20,376 nucleotides of DNA from Scleroderma bovista (lineage: Eukaryota; Basidiomycota; Agaricomycetes; Boletales; Sclerodermataceae): the NCBI GenBank assembly GCA_037178675.1, contig JAYMGJ010000807.1, forward strand, positions 1 through 20,376, written 5' to 3'. Position 1 is the stretch's first letter. Every line of letters starts with the position of its first letter. Under the pieces are notes generated by a model, which saw nothing but the letters and a program-made list of their open reading frames with translations, made no database searches and was not told the origin of the DNA. The position numbers and the translations under genes are program-made. Below, in pieces: positions 1 to 9,133 of this stretch.

Positions 1-491
1 GTCCGGCAAAACTACCCCCTGATCCCGAAGTCGTGTCCACCTCCCGTTGTTTTAATCGGGTCATGCACACGGTACGTCCGGGATCATATCTGGCGGATTC
101 GTATCCAATCCTGATGTATGTACCTGAGCACGCAGAGAGAGTGGCACCAAGAAGAGCTTACGCTCTTCCAGAGTCGGGTGGACGTCGTCAGGCAACAATT
201 CGTGCGTTAATTCATTTTATATTGGCGCGTAATCAACATCACATAATTATTGGCCAAAGCGGAAACAAGATCTTCGTTTGCCAGGTATCTCTTGGAAAAC
301 CAAGAAAAGGATGGCCTTAACGACAATGAACTTGCATACACCGCTAGGTCGAGGTGGCCTTTCTTCAATCCCATCTCGGCTTCTACCAAGCGAATTTTTT
401 ACGAGTTCTGCAGGGTTGGCCACAGTGTGATGTTCTGCATCAAACCCTATGCACATCGGGATGGAGATATAACGCTGCAGATTGCTTCGTA

Positions 492-572
492 TAGTCTGGA
501 TACCAGCCTGTCTAATAGGAAGCTTGAGCATCGACAGCTTCAAGCTCCATAGACAGTCTGGTATCCAGACTA
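492..572. mobile_element. 81-bp MITE-like foldback element with 9-bp target duplication
   Basis: Perfect 15-bp terminal inverted repeats, TAGTCTGGATACCAG (492-506) and its reverse complement (558-572), extend imperfectly inwards. The 9-bp direct repeat TGCTTCGTA flanks it on both sides (483-491 and 573-581). The matching site in the duplicated block near 13123-13131 is empty and carries only one diverged copy of the target. A 9-bp duplication suits a Mutator-like non-autonomous element. It lies ~130 bp past the stop codon of copy A, so it may be in that gene's 3' UTR. Confidence 0.85.
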
Positions 573-581
573 TGCTTCGTA

Positions 582-701
582 ATGGAATACCTTAAGTGTC
601 ACGAACTCTCCGAAAAATGACAGATAGAATCAACGAGGTAGTTCAAAAATCAAGTACAATGCTCCGTACCAACTCCATATCATATTGCATACACCATAGG
701 T
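582..701. other. 3' flank of copy A
   Basis: Non-coding. It is conserved in copy C (13132-13252), including CATACACCATxGGTCTATATGATAG across the stop codon. Together with 1-482, which also lacks a supportable gene, it forms the shared downstream flank. A hairpin GAAGAGC-TTAC-GCTCTTC sits near 151-168 and is kept in C. Confidence 0.6.
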
Positions 702-3700
702 CTATATGATAGTCAATGTATTAACTTCGCCTTTCAACACACCAGCAGAGTCCGTGGGACGAGCAATAATACGACAAAACGATGCCACCCTCCGATATTC
801 GTTGTGAGGTAGTTGCCTTAATAGAAGCGCACTGAACGGCTGCTCCAGCCGTGTGAGCCATTGGTGAGTTGACGCATCGTCAGTATCGATGGCAGATTGA
901 AGAAGGTTAGGGTGCCATGGGCGTATCAAAACATATGGGGCTCCTTTCTCCGTATTTTCGAGTCTCTCCGACAGTGCAATATCGATAGGAGCCATGCCCA
1001 CCACCTGAATTTGGTGGACGTGAGTCGCAGTACTGGCATCCACTCGAGTCAAAGTCATAGTTTTGATGTGGTGGACAATACACGGAAGAATAAGCCTGAA
1101 GTTGGCGAATTTGGCGAGTGGCAGGTCGGAGAGCGCCTGATGCATTCTGCGCGCAGATCTGAAAAAGAAAAGCTTGCGAATTCCATGTGTGGAAGGTGGT
1201 GTTGTGAGGTTTGACAGAGACATAGGAAGATTTTCATACAGGGTAATAGTGGCTGGAAAGCAGCTGTGAAATGCTGATGATTGCCCGACCCAATCCAGGA
1301 TTGATGTGTCGCCAGACTTTGAGATCACCTCTGCTAGTAGACGCCCAAGGGCATTCTCCGCAGATTCCCCATATAGGACGGGAATGTGGAGACCGAAGAC
1401 TCCCAGAAGCGAATACGCTATGTCTTCTGGCCGAGTGGTGCAACGTGTGGATGCCCACTGAAGCCTCGATCGTGCATCATCTACCCTCGGATGGAAATCG
1501 GTGAGATGTCGTGGGGTGATGCCTGTTGCCTGTTCCAGTTCGCCAAGTATGGTGCTGTTTTCCTTGTGATTTGAGGAACTGTCCCGGTAAAGCAACCAAT
1601 CTCGAGTGAAGAACAATATGGTACGGGGTGCCAACAGCTCTTGAAGGGTCCAGCCACGCTTAAACCACACACTACTGGTCAGCCTGCCCGTATCTGAGAC
1701 ATCGGCAAGATGGACCACAGTGAGAGCCGAAAGCCGGTACCATGAAAACATGGAGCTTATCGCCTCCTGGAGTTCTGCGCTGCTTTCCTTGTCAATGCAG
1801 CACGTATCACTCCAAGCCCACAAGTATCCACGTCGGAAGGAAGTGAGACAGAAAGATTGCAGTTTCTGAAGACCCTCTGCGACATCCAAGTCATAGATGA
1901 CTTGCCCTTCGATGTCATGCAGCAATGGTTCAAGCTTTCCCCACCGATGGGACAGTGTGACATATCGGAAATAGGTAGACACTATTTCACGGATATGGGT
2001 GACTTGTGCGAGGGTATCCAGCATTGAAGCCGATGACAGTAGCTGGTTGTATTCTCCGCTCTCCTCAAATTGCATGATCTGTGAATCTCTGTCACATAGC
2101 TTTCCGGTACGGGTGTCCAGCAAGCGAGGGGGAAATCCCTTCAGGATGTCGAAAACAATGTCTCCTATCAAGCATTTGAACCGTGAACCGGAAGTTGTGC
2201 CAGTGGGACGTGCTACCCGAGTACTCGCACCTCGCCCTTCGATTTTCAGTTGACGATAACGGAAAAGACTGTCGACAGACTCTGCACGGTCAGGGTGACC
2301 TTGGGGACGCAGCGCCAATGCCACTTGTTCGAACTTGATGGCATCATCTAGATCAGTCGACATGCCTAGCTTGGTGAACCTCTCAGATAGACACCGTGCA
2401 AGTTCGTGCAAATGTGGCGCACTGGCCACGCTCCCTGACGGACAAACCTCTAACGCCTGCTGACATAACATAATGGCTTCATCTAAATCGGCAATAGTAC
2501 CCTGTTGTTGGAACCTGAGCCGAAGGAAAGCAACAAGAGTGATAAGAGACATTGCATGATCGGGATGACCAGTGGGGCAGAGCTTCAACGCAGTTCGTGC
2601 GATGGCCACAATCCCATCCACAACTGGGGCAATATCTCCATCATCAACCAGGTCTTTAACATAAATCAGAAGTTCGTGGAGGTACCCGGCATGATCAGAA
2701 TGTGGCTCCTGGACGTCCAAAATGTTTTCAAGTTTGCAGAACCTCCTGTGAAGGTCGGTAACAAGGTCGTGAAGGTATGTGGCACGGCCAAGATTCCCGG
2801 GTTTGCAAGATGCCAATGCAGAGCGCCCAAGTGAGATACATTCATCCAAGTCAGCTGTCATATCACGTCTCTGAATTCGCTTTCGGACCAGAAGAAGCAA
2901 CTGGTCAATGGACTTAGCGTGACCATGATAGCCCTGTGGATAGAGATCCAATATAGCTTGGCGGAGGGAGATAAGCTCGTCCAAGTCTGCTGCAGCCCCC
3001 ACCTTGTCGAATCGGGAGCTAAGACAGGTCACCAACTGGTTGAGCGATTCTAGACGATCGGAATGACCCATCGGACGGAGGTCCAATGCCGATCGATGCA
3101 GCAAAATTGCCTCATCGAGATCACCATTCGAACCACATATCAAGAACTTGCGCCTTATTACATCTGCAAGGTTGAAGAGAGTGACGACACGACCAGAGTG
3201 GCCTGTCGAGCGGAGGTTTAATGCAGCTCGACCGAGTATGATGGCCTCCTCTAAGTCTGCTATAGCGCCCTGTTTGTTATATCGTTCGCTCAAGTAAAAT
3301 GCGAGACTATGGAATGAGTCCGACCGATTGGAATGACCTGCCGGAGGGATGTTCAACACCGATCGACGTAGCGAAATTGCTTCATCGAGACCACCATTAT
3401 TCGCACCCAATTTCAGGAATTTGCGCCTCAAGTCACTTGCAAGGTTATAGAGAGTCGAGGCACGACCAGAGTGGCCTGGGGAACGGAGCTCTAATGCAGC
3501 TCGACCGAGTGTGATAGCCTCCTGCAAGTCTGCTATGGTGCCTTGTTTGTCATGCTGGTCGCTGAAGCAACGTGCGAGTTCATGGAGTGAGTCCGACCGA
3601 TAGGAATGACCCGCCGGACGAAGGACCAACGCTGATCGATGCAGCGAAATTGCCTCATCGAGATCACCATTCGCACCCAATTTCAAGAACCTGTTGCTCA

Positions 3701-4349
3701 GGTAATATGCAAGGCTATAGAGAGTGATGGCACGGTCAAGGTGGCCTGAGGGACGGAGCTCTAATGCAGCTCGACCGAGTGTGATGGCCTGCTCCAAGTC
3801 TGCTATGGCACCCTGTTTGTCGTACCGGTCGCTAAAGCAAAGTGCGAGATTATGGAGTGAGTTCGACCGATGGGATTGACTCAGAAGACGGAGGTCCAAC
3901 GCTGATTGATACAGCGAAATTGCCTCCTCGAGATCATCACTTGCATCGAATTTCAGGGACTTGCACCTCAGGTTATTTGCAAGGTTGTGGAGAGTCGAAG
4001 CACGCCATGAGTGGTCTGGGGAATGGTGCTCTAATGCAGCTCGACCAAGTGTAATGGCCTGCTCCAAGTCTGCTATGGTATCTTGTTTGTAGTACCGGCG
4101 GCTGAAGCAAAGTGCGAGTCTATGGAGTGACTTCGACCGATCGGAATGACCCGGCGGACGGAGGTCTAACGCTGATTGATGCAGCGCAATGGCCTCTTCT
4201 ATATCCGCAATGTCATCTGTCTCCAAGAATTTGTTACCCAGGGAGACCGCGAGATTGTAGAGGGCGATAGCCCGACCAGTTTGAACTCCCGGGGGATGAC
4301 ATTCCAATTCATTCCGATTTCGGGCGATCCGGTTGCCCAACTCCGTCAT
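702..4349 (-). CDS. TPR-HET protein, copy A (1215 aa, intact)
   Basis: Uninterrupted ORF starting at an ATG that is shared in position and context with copy C (MTEL...). Residues 1-66 form a first TPR-like unit. Residues 67-517 are ten further 45-46-residue units that alternate between two types: one with GHSDRSxSLHxLALCFSxRYDKQGT, the other with GHSGRAxTLxNLAxxLRRxFLKLGAN. Residues 518-683 hold more diverged units. A linker leads to a HET domain at about 790-1025: YVTLSHRWG 796-804, DTCCIDK 848-854, RGWTLQELLAP 898-908, then RPEDIAYSLLGVFGLHIPVLYGE. The C-terminal ~190 residues, with EQPFSALLLRQLPHNEYRRVA, match the region that commonly follows HET in Agaricomycete proteins. HET domains in ascomycetes trigger heterokaryon incompatibility and cell death; TPR arrays bind protein ligands. 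I see no NACHT/NB-ARC P-loop, signal peptide or membrane segment, so it is probably cytosolic. Its repeats are more diverged from each other than those of copy C, and unit 7 has one extra residue. A role in non-self recognition is inference. Confidence 0.9.
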   Translation of the reverse strand: MTELGNRIARNRNELECHPPGVQTGRAIALYNLAVSLGNKFLETDDIADIEEAIALHQSALDLRPPGHSDRSKSLHRLALCFSRRYYKQDTIADLEQAITLGRAALEHHSPDHSWRASTLHNLANNLRCKSLKFDASDDLEEAISLYQSALDLRLLSQSHRSNSLHNLALCFSDRYDKQGAIADLEQAITLGRAALELRPSGHLDRAITLYSLAYYLSNRFLKLGANGDLDEAISLHRSALVLRPAGHSYRSDSLHELARCFSDQHDKQGTIADLQEAITLGRAALELRSPGHSGRASTLYNLASDLRRKFLKLGANNGGLDEAISLRRSVLNIPPAGHSNRSDSFHSLAFYLSERYNKQGAIADLEEAIILGRAALNLRSTGHSGRVVTLFNLADVIRRKFLICGSNGDLDEAILLHRSALDLRPMGHSDRLESLNQLVTCLSSRFDKVGAAADLDELISLRQAILDLYPQGYHGHAKSIDQLLLLVRKRIQRRDMTADLDECISLGRSALASCKPGNLGRATYLHDLVTDLHRRFCKLENILDVQEPHSDHAGYLHELLIYVKDLVDDGDIAPVVDGIVAIARTALKLCPTGHPDHAMSLITLVAFLRLRFQQQGTIADLDEAIMLCQQALEVCPSGSVASAPHLHELARCLSERFTKLGMSTDLDDAIKFEQVALALRPQGHPDRAESVDSLFRYRQLKIEGRGASTRVARPTGTTSGSRFKCLIGDIVFDILKGFPPRLLDTRTGKLCDRDSQIMQFEESGEYNQLLSSASMLDTLAQVTHIREIVSTYFRYVTLSHRWGKLEPLLHDIEGQVIYDLDVAEGLQKLQSFCLTSFRRGYLWAWSDTCCIDKESSAELQEAISSMFSWYRLSALTVVHLADVSDTGRLTSSVWFKRGWTLQELLAPRTILFFTRDWLLYRDSSSNHKENSTILGELEQATGITPRHLTDFHPRVDDARSRLQWASTRCTTRPEDIAYSLLGVFGLHIPVLYGESAENALGRLLAEVISKSGDTSILDWVGQSSAFHSCFPATITLYENLPMSLSNLTTPPSTHGIRKLFFFRSARRMHQALSDLPLAKFANFRLILPCIVHHIKTMTLTRVDASTATHVHQIQVVGMAPIDIALSERLENTEKGAPYVLIRPWHPNLLQSAIDTDDASTHQWLTRLEQPFSALLLRQLPHNEYRRVASFCRIIARPTDSAGVLKGEVNTLTII
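3122..4200 (-). repeat. 270-bp TPR-pair periods in copy A (diverged)
   Basis: The corresponding anchors fall at 3122, 3392, 3665 and 3935, so the period is 270 bp with one 3-bp insertion (residues NNGG). The periods differ from each other clearly more than those of copy C, both in DNA and in the B-type units. Confidence 0.85.
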
Positions 4350-4781
4350 CGTTCGTTCGGCGATTGCACACGAAGAGGATCACCGAAATTCACGGGCGTT
4401 TTGTCTTTTAGGACACAAAGGTGAGATATTTGAAAGAGGAGCCTAAAATAAATTCACCCAAGGTTCCCTTCGCGAAACAATAGGTCGGTGATTGGTTAGA
4501 CGATGAGGAGGTGAGCCTTCATTCAGGTCAGCTAGAACTTTAACAGAGGTAATGGGCCGAAGTCCTGAGATGGGGATTCGTGATATGTAGTTAAATGCAA
4601 ACCTACAAAGTGGGTGGTTGTGGATACGACTCTACTTGAGGTGGGACCATCCACAGCTGTGGGTTGTGGGCTGCTTGCATGTGATCAGTGGAATCGCCTC
4701 GCGGAATCATCGTGGTCCATTCTTGCCATGCTGTAGACTGCCAATCAGGCAGCTTGCCTCGAAGCCGCTGAGACAGAGACG
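4350..4781. other. 5' flank of copy A, presumed promoter
   Basis: No gene. Segments are shared with the flanks of C and B, including AAATTCACG just upstream of the start and a TAAAATAAATTCA-like block ~90 bp upstream (weaker in B). These conserved blocks are the best candidates for the core promoter/5' UTR. No convincing TATA box could be fixed. Confidence 0.45.
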
Positions 4782-4951
4782 CCTGGGGACGATTGTGCGC
4801 TGAGTTTGTGCTCATTTCCTTTGCGCCCATCAACTTCGGCGTGTCACTTATGCTTTGTAGTTTGGGCCGGGAGAGTGCAGCTGCATATTTCATATGCATT
4901 GTCTACTCGGGCACTGCTGCGTCCAAATAGCAATGTCCGACGGGGCCATGA
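4782..4951 (+). pseudogene. APC11 (RING-H2) relic beside copy A
   Basis: The plus strand reads PGDDCAL, then a 57-nt GT-AG intron (4804-4860), then IW, and after a one-base frame change GECSCIFHMHCLL. This is the RING-H2 core of APC11, the catalytic subunit of the anaphase-promoting complex E3 ligase, whose family pattern is PGDDCPL, WGEC, HxFHMHCLLKW, QCPMDRRPW. A trace of the C-terminal QCP...PW motif lies in another frame at 4931-4951, with TGA where Trp is expected. The N-terminal half is missing. It points away from copy A (head to head). Not functional. Confidence 0.7.
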
Positions 4952-5528
4952 AGTATGTCTGTCCGCCCCTCATGCCAGGGTTAGGGATACACCAAACGCG
5001 CTTCCTCCAGTAACCGCGGAGCGAAAGTCAGTAACGTCAACAACTGATGTAGTTGACGCTCAGCCTCTGTACATATTGCTCTCAGACTCTGGGCCTGTAC
5101 GCCACGTTCTACCATTCCGCATCCAAACACGTTCCTTGTATCGTCGTATACCTGGATATGCATGATATATCTATTCCTGCTGCAACACTTGTCTTGGTAA
5201 GAGGCATCCTTTAGTACTGATGTCGATAACACTTGCACTGCAACTTCAATTCTCGAGCCCAGTAATTCTCTTGAATTCTTGATAGCGCACTGCAATAAAT
5301 AATAATCTGGGGGTGTAGACGTACAAGCATACGTACAAAAAGAAGTGTCTAGGTTGACCTAGGTGTAGAAAAAGAATGATTACATATCTACTGTATATTG
5401 AGAACACGCTCGAGATGGGGGGAAAGGGCACAAAGGGCAGAAAACCAAGCTTGTCGTGTCATATTCGTCGCAAATATCAGTTGTTATTTTTTTGGGGGAA
5501 GCCTTCCATCATAAGCGTGAGGGCCTTA
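4952..5528. other. Gap between APC11 relic and PSP1 3' end
   Basis: Nothing recognisable on either strand. Open frames here are short and show no family motif. The part nearest 5528 is presumably the 3' UTR of the PSP1 gene; an AATAAA-like string could not be tied to it. Confidence 0.5.
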
Positions 5529-7845
5529 TTACTGTTCATAACCGCGGGGGCCCTGGAGAGAGGCCATCCAAATGCGCGTCTTGTATAACCTACTCGAAAA
5601 AATGAGATGAGCGCCGAACGGTAACTGCATTGACGCACCGGAATAATTCTCGCACGAGCTCTCGGAAGTCGATGCGTTTCTCCGCGACGAAATAAAACGT
5701 CAAAATAAAACGTCAATTTTCGTCGATCCCTGATGGCGCCCCCCGTCGTCAGCCAACCACGACGAAAATCTGGTATATACGACGAACCATTGATATTCTG
5801 CATCTATGACCTCCATTGGTAACTTCTTTTGTCTCACTTTATTCTGACAGAGCTGCAGCGCCTTTATCTCATCTTGCAATTTTGTAACCAGTTGTCTGCA
5901 AAAGCACCAACTCATGAGCCAACACATATCACCATCCAAGAAGGGGAACCACACACTGTGTATCATGAGGCTGCGCCTTTCCATATATCATCTTCGGATT
6001 AATATCCTTCTTCGACCCTCCCCCTCCCTGCTGACCACCAGGGGCCCAGCGGTCCCCCATCCCCATACGCAACACGCTCCCTCTGCTCCCGTTCAAACGT
6101 CTCCACTTCCTTCAACGTGATCGTATCGTTCACAACCGTACCCAGGTCCTTGCCTTGATCCGCCTCCACAATGACCAAGTCGCCCACCCTGATGTCGAGG
6201 GTGAGGTCGGTCAGGTAGAATAAATCTGTACGCCCAGCTTTGAACTCGACGATGTAGAGTGGCCAGGACACTGGGACGGAGGACAACGGGACGCCTTTGC
6301 CAAGATCATTGAGGTTAGGCGTGGGGGCGTCCGAGGTACGGCGCTGCATTTGTTGAGGGTAGTACGGCCCCTGTTGGGGCTGGATAGGCCGACCCGTCGT
6401 CGGCGAGAGCGGTGACGACAACCCAGACCTTTGGGACGTCGAGCGGGTGTATGTCGGGGAATCGTTCCCCTGCAAAGGAATGTACTGGATACCTTTGCCA
6501 GGAATAAAGCGTGCGGTGAGAGTCGACTGCTGTTGTTGCTGGTGCTGCGGTATTGGGCGTCTATCAGCTGCTGCTCGAGCTGGCTGCGAGGGGGGCTGGC
6601 ACCAGCAGACAGACCGCTATCGCTGGGAGAACCGAAGCGCTGCCTAGACGTAAAGGACGTGCCACTGGGGATGTTGAGGTTGATGGGCTGATAGGGGGAC
6701 ACACGATCCGGCGAGAGCGGGCTCCGAGACATGGGTGCGTAAATAGGAAGCGAAGACGGCTGGCTGGGGGGATGAGTGGAAGAGGAAGGGCCAGGGCCAT
6801 CCTTGGAAAGGCTCAGCGCGCCAAAGTCATCCACGAGATCGTCGTCCGACAGACGGAGGCCGCCGCGGCCATACGTGGATGTGTGGAAAACGCTTGGGGG
6901 CGTGGACTCGTCTTGTACATCGTGCCCTGGGGCGTTAAACCCCACCACGGTGGGTCTGCGTGGCTGGACACTGACGCTGTGTCGCCTACTGGTCGTGTCA
7001 CTGCCGCCGCCGCCATTCTCAGCCTTAAGTGTGCGCATTCCGGCCCAGATCTCGCGGAGGGTCGAGCCGTCGTCCAAAAGAATCTGGCCGACATCCCTGA
7101 CAAACGGACTCACATTCGAAGGATCAATTGGCTGCCTGTTGGTGGAATAGGTGTTTCCGTTTCCGCTGGAGGAATCATAGTGATTACTCAGGGGTGATCT
7201 GCCTATAGTTCCGAGTGAGCCATACCGGCTGCTGCCAGGTGGTTTGATGTCACCATAACGAGAACCGGGGATATTGAGCGGGTTTGAAGTGAGAGAGGAC
7301 GCCTCGGACCAGAGGTTGTTCTGGTTTTGAAACGGGTTCAAGGGCCCCGGGCGAGTGGTTGTCGCGAGGGACTGGGACCTGCTGCGGGTGAGATCCGAGG
7401 GAAAGGGACGACGGTCAGCAACGGGGGTGGTGGACAGGATGTCGTAAGTGTCGGAAAGAGCCCCTGCCTCGTCGTCCTTGAAGGTGGAAATGGATCGGGA
7501 GCCACGAAGAGCCGAAGGGAAAGTGGTCTGCTGATTCGAAAAGGAAGGGGATTTGGTGGGTACGGAAGAAGGTAGGCCACCTGTGGGCGTGCAGCTAGTG
7601 GTATTGAAGGAGTGCATTCGAGAGGAAGTAGGAGACCAGGGCGGTGAGCTGTTGGATTCACCTAGGCTGGAAGGAATGGTATACTGCTGGGATGGGAAGC
7701 TCAAGAAGCCCTGAGAGTCAGAGCGGGGGGGTTGGCTCGCAGCTCGTTGGATGTGGGTGCGAGTAGGTTGGTCCGGTCCAAGGAATCGATTCCTGCGATC
7801 AGACTCGTCAGGGTAGGGTTGTTGGGCACTATTTGAGTACTGCAT
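5529..7845 (-). pseudogene. PSP1-domain protein gene, frame-disrupted
   Basis: The ATG at 7845 opens a Ser/Pro/Gln-rich, probably disordered N-terminus of about 430 residues, ending near RSQLEQQLIDAQYR. The PSP1 C-terminal domain follows at about 6260-6010: WPLYIVEFKAGRTDLFY, DIRVGDLVIVEADQGKDLGTVVNDTI. Next come KKDINPKMIYGKAQPHDTQ, QLVTKLQDEIKALQLCQNK, VRQKKLPMEVIDAEYQW and a last exon LYKTRIWMASLQGPRGYEQ ending at TAA. Three GT-AG introns fit the reading frame: 5896-5956, 5730-5787 and 5590-5638. The frame is broken at three places: about 6500-6560 (near the CAG-rich tract or the IPGKGIQYIP stretch), about 6040-6050 (GPLGP/GGQQ), and a 13-bp tandem duplication at 5691-5716 inside TFYF. Yeast Psp1 was found as a suppressor of DNA polymerase alpha mutants; its biochemical role is unclear. 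A pseudogene is more likely than sequencing error, because the neighbouring 3.6-kb ORFs are intact. Confidence 0.8.
5691..5716. repeat. 13-bp perfect tandem duplication breaking PSP1
   Basis: The unit AATAAAACGTCAA occurs twice back to back (5691-5703 and 5704-5716). Removing one copy restores the minus-strand reading DRRKLTFYF continuing into VAEKRIDFRELVRELFR, the expected continuation of the PSP1 family. With both copies the frame shifts by one and runs on to an unrelated end at 5477. Confidence 0.9.
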
Positions 7846-8329
7846 CGTGTGTGCCAGATCAACAACTCTGCACTCGATTGTTCAGTAACTTTGGGCCAGA
7901 ATTGAGCCCGTACCAGGGAATTCGCAGCTGTGCGAGAGACGGAACAATGGTATTGAACGGTCGAATCAAGGCAGCCAACATTGCGGGCGACCTACGAGCG
8001 ATTCCTGTCACTTCCGAGTCTCAGCGCTGGTCGACGGCCGAAGTCGGGATATCTGGTGGACTCGAGGAAATCGCTATCACCTCTGAGTGGGGAGAGGAAG
8101 TCAACGATGGTGTCAGGCGGACCATCGCGTGTTGCCTGGCCAGACACATCGCACTCCACCGTGACTTCTCGCCACCCATCCTCTTGCTCCGTCCACGCTC
8201 GCTCCTGCCCACCATTCTCCTCGTCGCCATCGTGGTATCGACGCTAGCAAAGAGGTTTGCGTCCACGGTGACGACTGGGTCGTATCTTCCTGTTCCTTGA
8301 GCCGCTCCGATCGGCACAATCGTTGATGG
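7846..8329. other. Upstream region of PSP1
   Basis: No supportable gene. Open frames run on both strands, as expected in GC-richer DNA, but none has a recognisable domain. It presumably held the PSP1 promoter and 5' UTR. Confidence 0.5.
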
Positions 8330-8370
8330 AATTCCCCTCTCCCACGGCAGCAATTTGAAATTCAAGAAAG

Positions 8371-8394
8371 ACGCGTACACATGGCCAAACAACG
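8371..8394 (+). repeat. ACGCGTACAC...GCCAAACAACG motif, site 1
   Basis: One of four occurrences of a ~24-bp motif, all on the same strand in upstream flanks of the TPR-HET/APC11 units. It begins with ACGCGT, identical to the MluI cell-cycle box core bound by MBF-type factors in yeasts; regulatory function here is unproven. Confidence 0.6.
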
Positions 8395-8477
8395 CGTTTG
8401 CCGCCGAGCTCCTATCCCAGACTGCATGAGGCACTGGTAGCCTTGCCTCGAAGCCACGGGGCAGCAATTCGAAGAAG

Positions 8478-8496
8478 ACGCGTACACCAAACAACG
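8478..8496 (+). repeat. ACGCGTACAC motif, site 2 (shortened)
   Basis: ACGCGTACACCAAACAACG, the same motif with about five bases missing in the middle, ~50 bp before the APC11 relic. Confidence 0.55.
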
Positions 8497-8543
8497 ACGT
8501 GGTGTCCTTCCCTCGCTGCAGTTGATCTATTGGTCGTAGCTCC

Positions 8544-8800
8544 ATCAAGCACAGGAGTGCAGTCGCCCAATGGCGCTGGAACACCGGCATTGACGAGGGC
8601 GATGTGTGTGTGATCTGTCGGGTACTACCGTACGAGGACTGCTGCACATCGTGTAAGATGCCTGGGAACGATTGACTGCTGAGTACCGCGTGCCTGTTTT
8701 CTTTTGCACCATCAACGATGTATCACTGTGCTTTTGCAGTCGGGTAGTCGGCCGCAACATATGCATCGTGTGCTCTATTCTGGTCGCCATGCCATGCCCT
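8544..8800 (+). pseudogene. APC11 (RING-H2) relic upstream of PSP1
   Basis: The plus strand reads IKHRSAVAQWRWNTGIDEGDVCVICR, then VLPYEDCCTSCKMPGND: the N-terminal RING half of fungal APC11, with CxxC and CCxxC metal ligands. A TGA then replaces the expected Cys codon. A GT-AG intron fits (about 8682-8731, same place as in the other relic). The second exon has TAG for Glu, lost Cys codons and a frame change, with only HMHRVL recognisable. APC11 is needed for mitotic exit in fungi, so a working copy must exist elsewhere in the genome. The segment before it shares sequence with the upstream flanks of TPR-HET copies A and C. Confidence 0.75.
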
Positions 8801-9133
8801 CTATCCCTGCGCTGCAACCCCGTCCGCCGCAATCACATTTATGTATGATCAATCATGTCTGCTGCCCAAGCCAAGCCAAGGTACACGAAGATCGGGAATT
8901 ACTATGTAAGTGGCGACATTCACTGACCAGCCCGCGGGAAACCCACTCCCAACTTTCGTTCCTCAATTAACGTTGTTTATACTCGAATATTTGAGATGGC
9001 GGTCTGTCGCTCTCTCGAGTGCGTCTGTGTTTTGTATCTTCTAGCTATGCTGACTGAGATATATCAAACGCTCCCTCACTGTGTCGCAGAGGTTTTGAAG
9101 CACTATATGATGGCACTTGTGCGATTGAGAATC
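8801..9133. other. Gap before the P450 pseudogene
   Basis: No gene seen. GAGGTTTTGAAGCAC at 9089 is in a frame compatible with a little more upstream P450 sequence (EVLKHYMMALVRLR), but the match is too weak to extend the call. Confidence 0.4.

Larger units (their letters stand above)
1..4780. repeat. Segmental duplication block A (matches 12637-17420)
   Basis: The block aligns with 12637-17420 through the 3' flank, the entire TPR-HET gene and the 5' flank, losing similarity soon after the shared CTGTAGACTG. Differences are mostly point changes plus a few indels: the MITE insertion is only here, and about 110 bp of 5' flank (around 17160-17270) is present in C and partly in B but missing here. 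The true left edge cannot be placed because the match starts at the window boundary. Confidence 0.9.
8330..8540. repeat. Flank-only copy of the duplicated block (locus D)
   Basis: It shares AGACTGC...CCTTGCCTCGAAGCC with the outer 5' flanks of copies A (~4733-4765) and C (~17390-17420), and carries the ACGCGTACAC motif twice. Within it, about 110 bp is tandemly duplicated (CAGCAATTTGAAATTC.. and CAGCAATTCGAAG.. each followed by the motif). The APC11 relic follows directly. No TPR-HET coding sequence is attached; PSP1 lies on the other side. Confidence 0.6.

Noticed and set aside
4806..5165. Plus-strand open frame of 119 codons
   Set aside because: Its first third overlaps the APC11 relic in the wrong frame and includes its intron; the remainder matches nothing recognisable.
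6470..6493. A 23-nt GT-AG intron that would connect the first two PSP1 frames
   Set aside because: The phase fits, but it is too short for a spliceosomal intron in these fungi and would remove the plausible family stretch IPGKGIQYIP; an indel is more likely.
6553..7197. Plus-strand open frame of 214 codons inside PSP1
   Set aside because: Antisense to the Ser/Pro-rich PSP1 exon; composition is the mirror of that exon and no motif is present.
8021..8647. Minus-strand open frame of 208 codons upstream of PSP1
   Set aside because: It overlaps the plus-strand APC11 relic, shows no domain, and includes the internally duplicated repeat segment; chance open frame.
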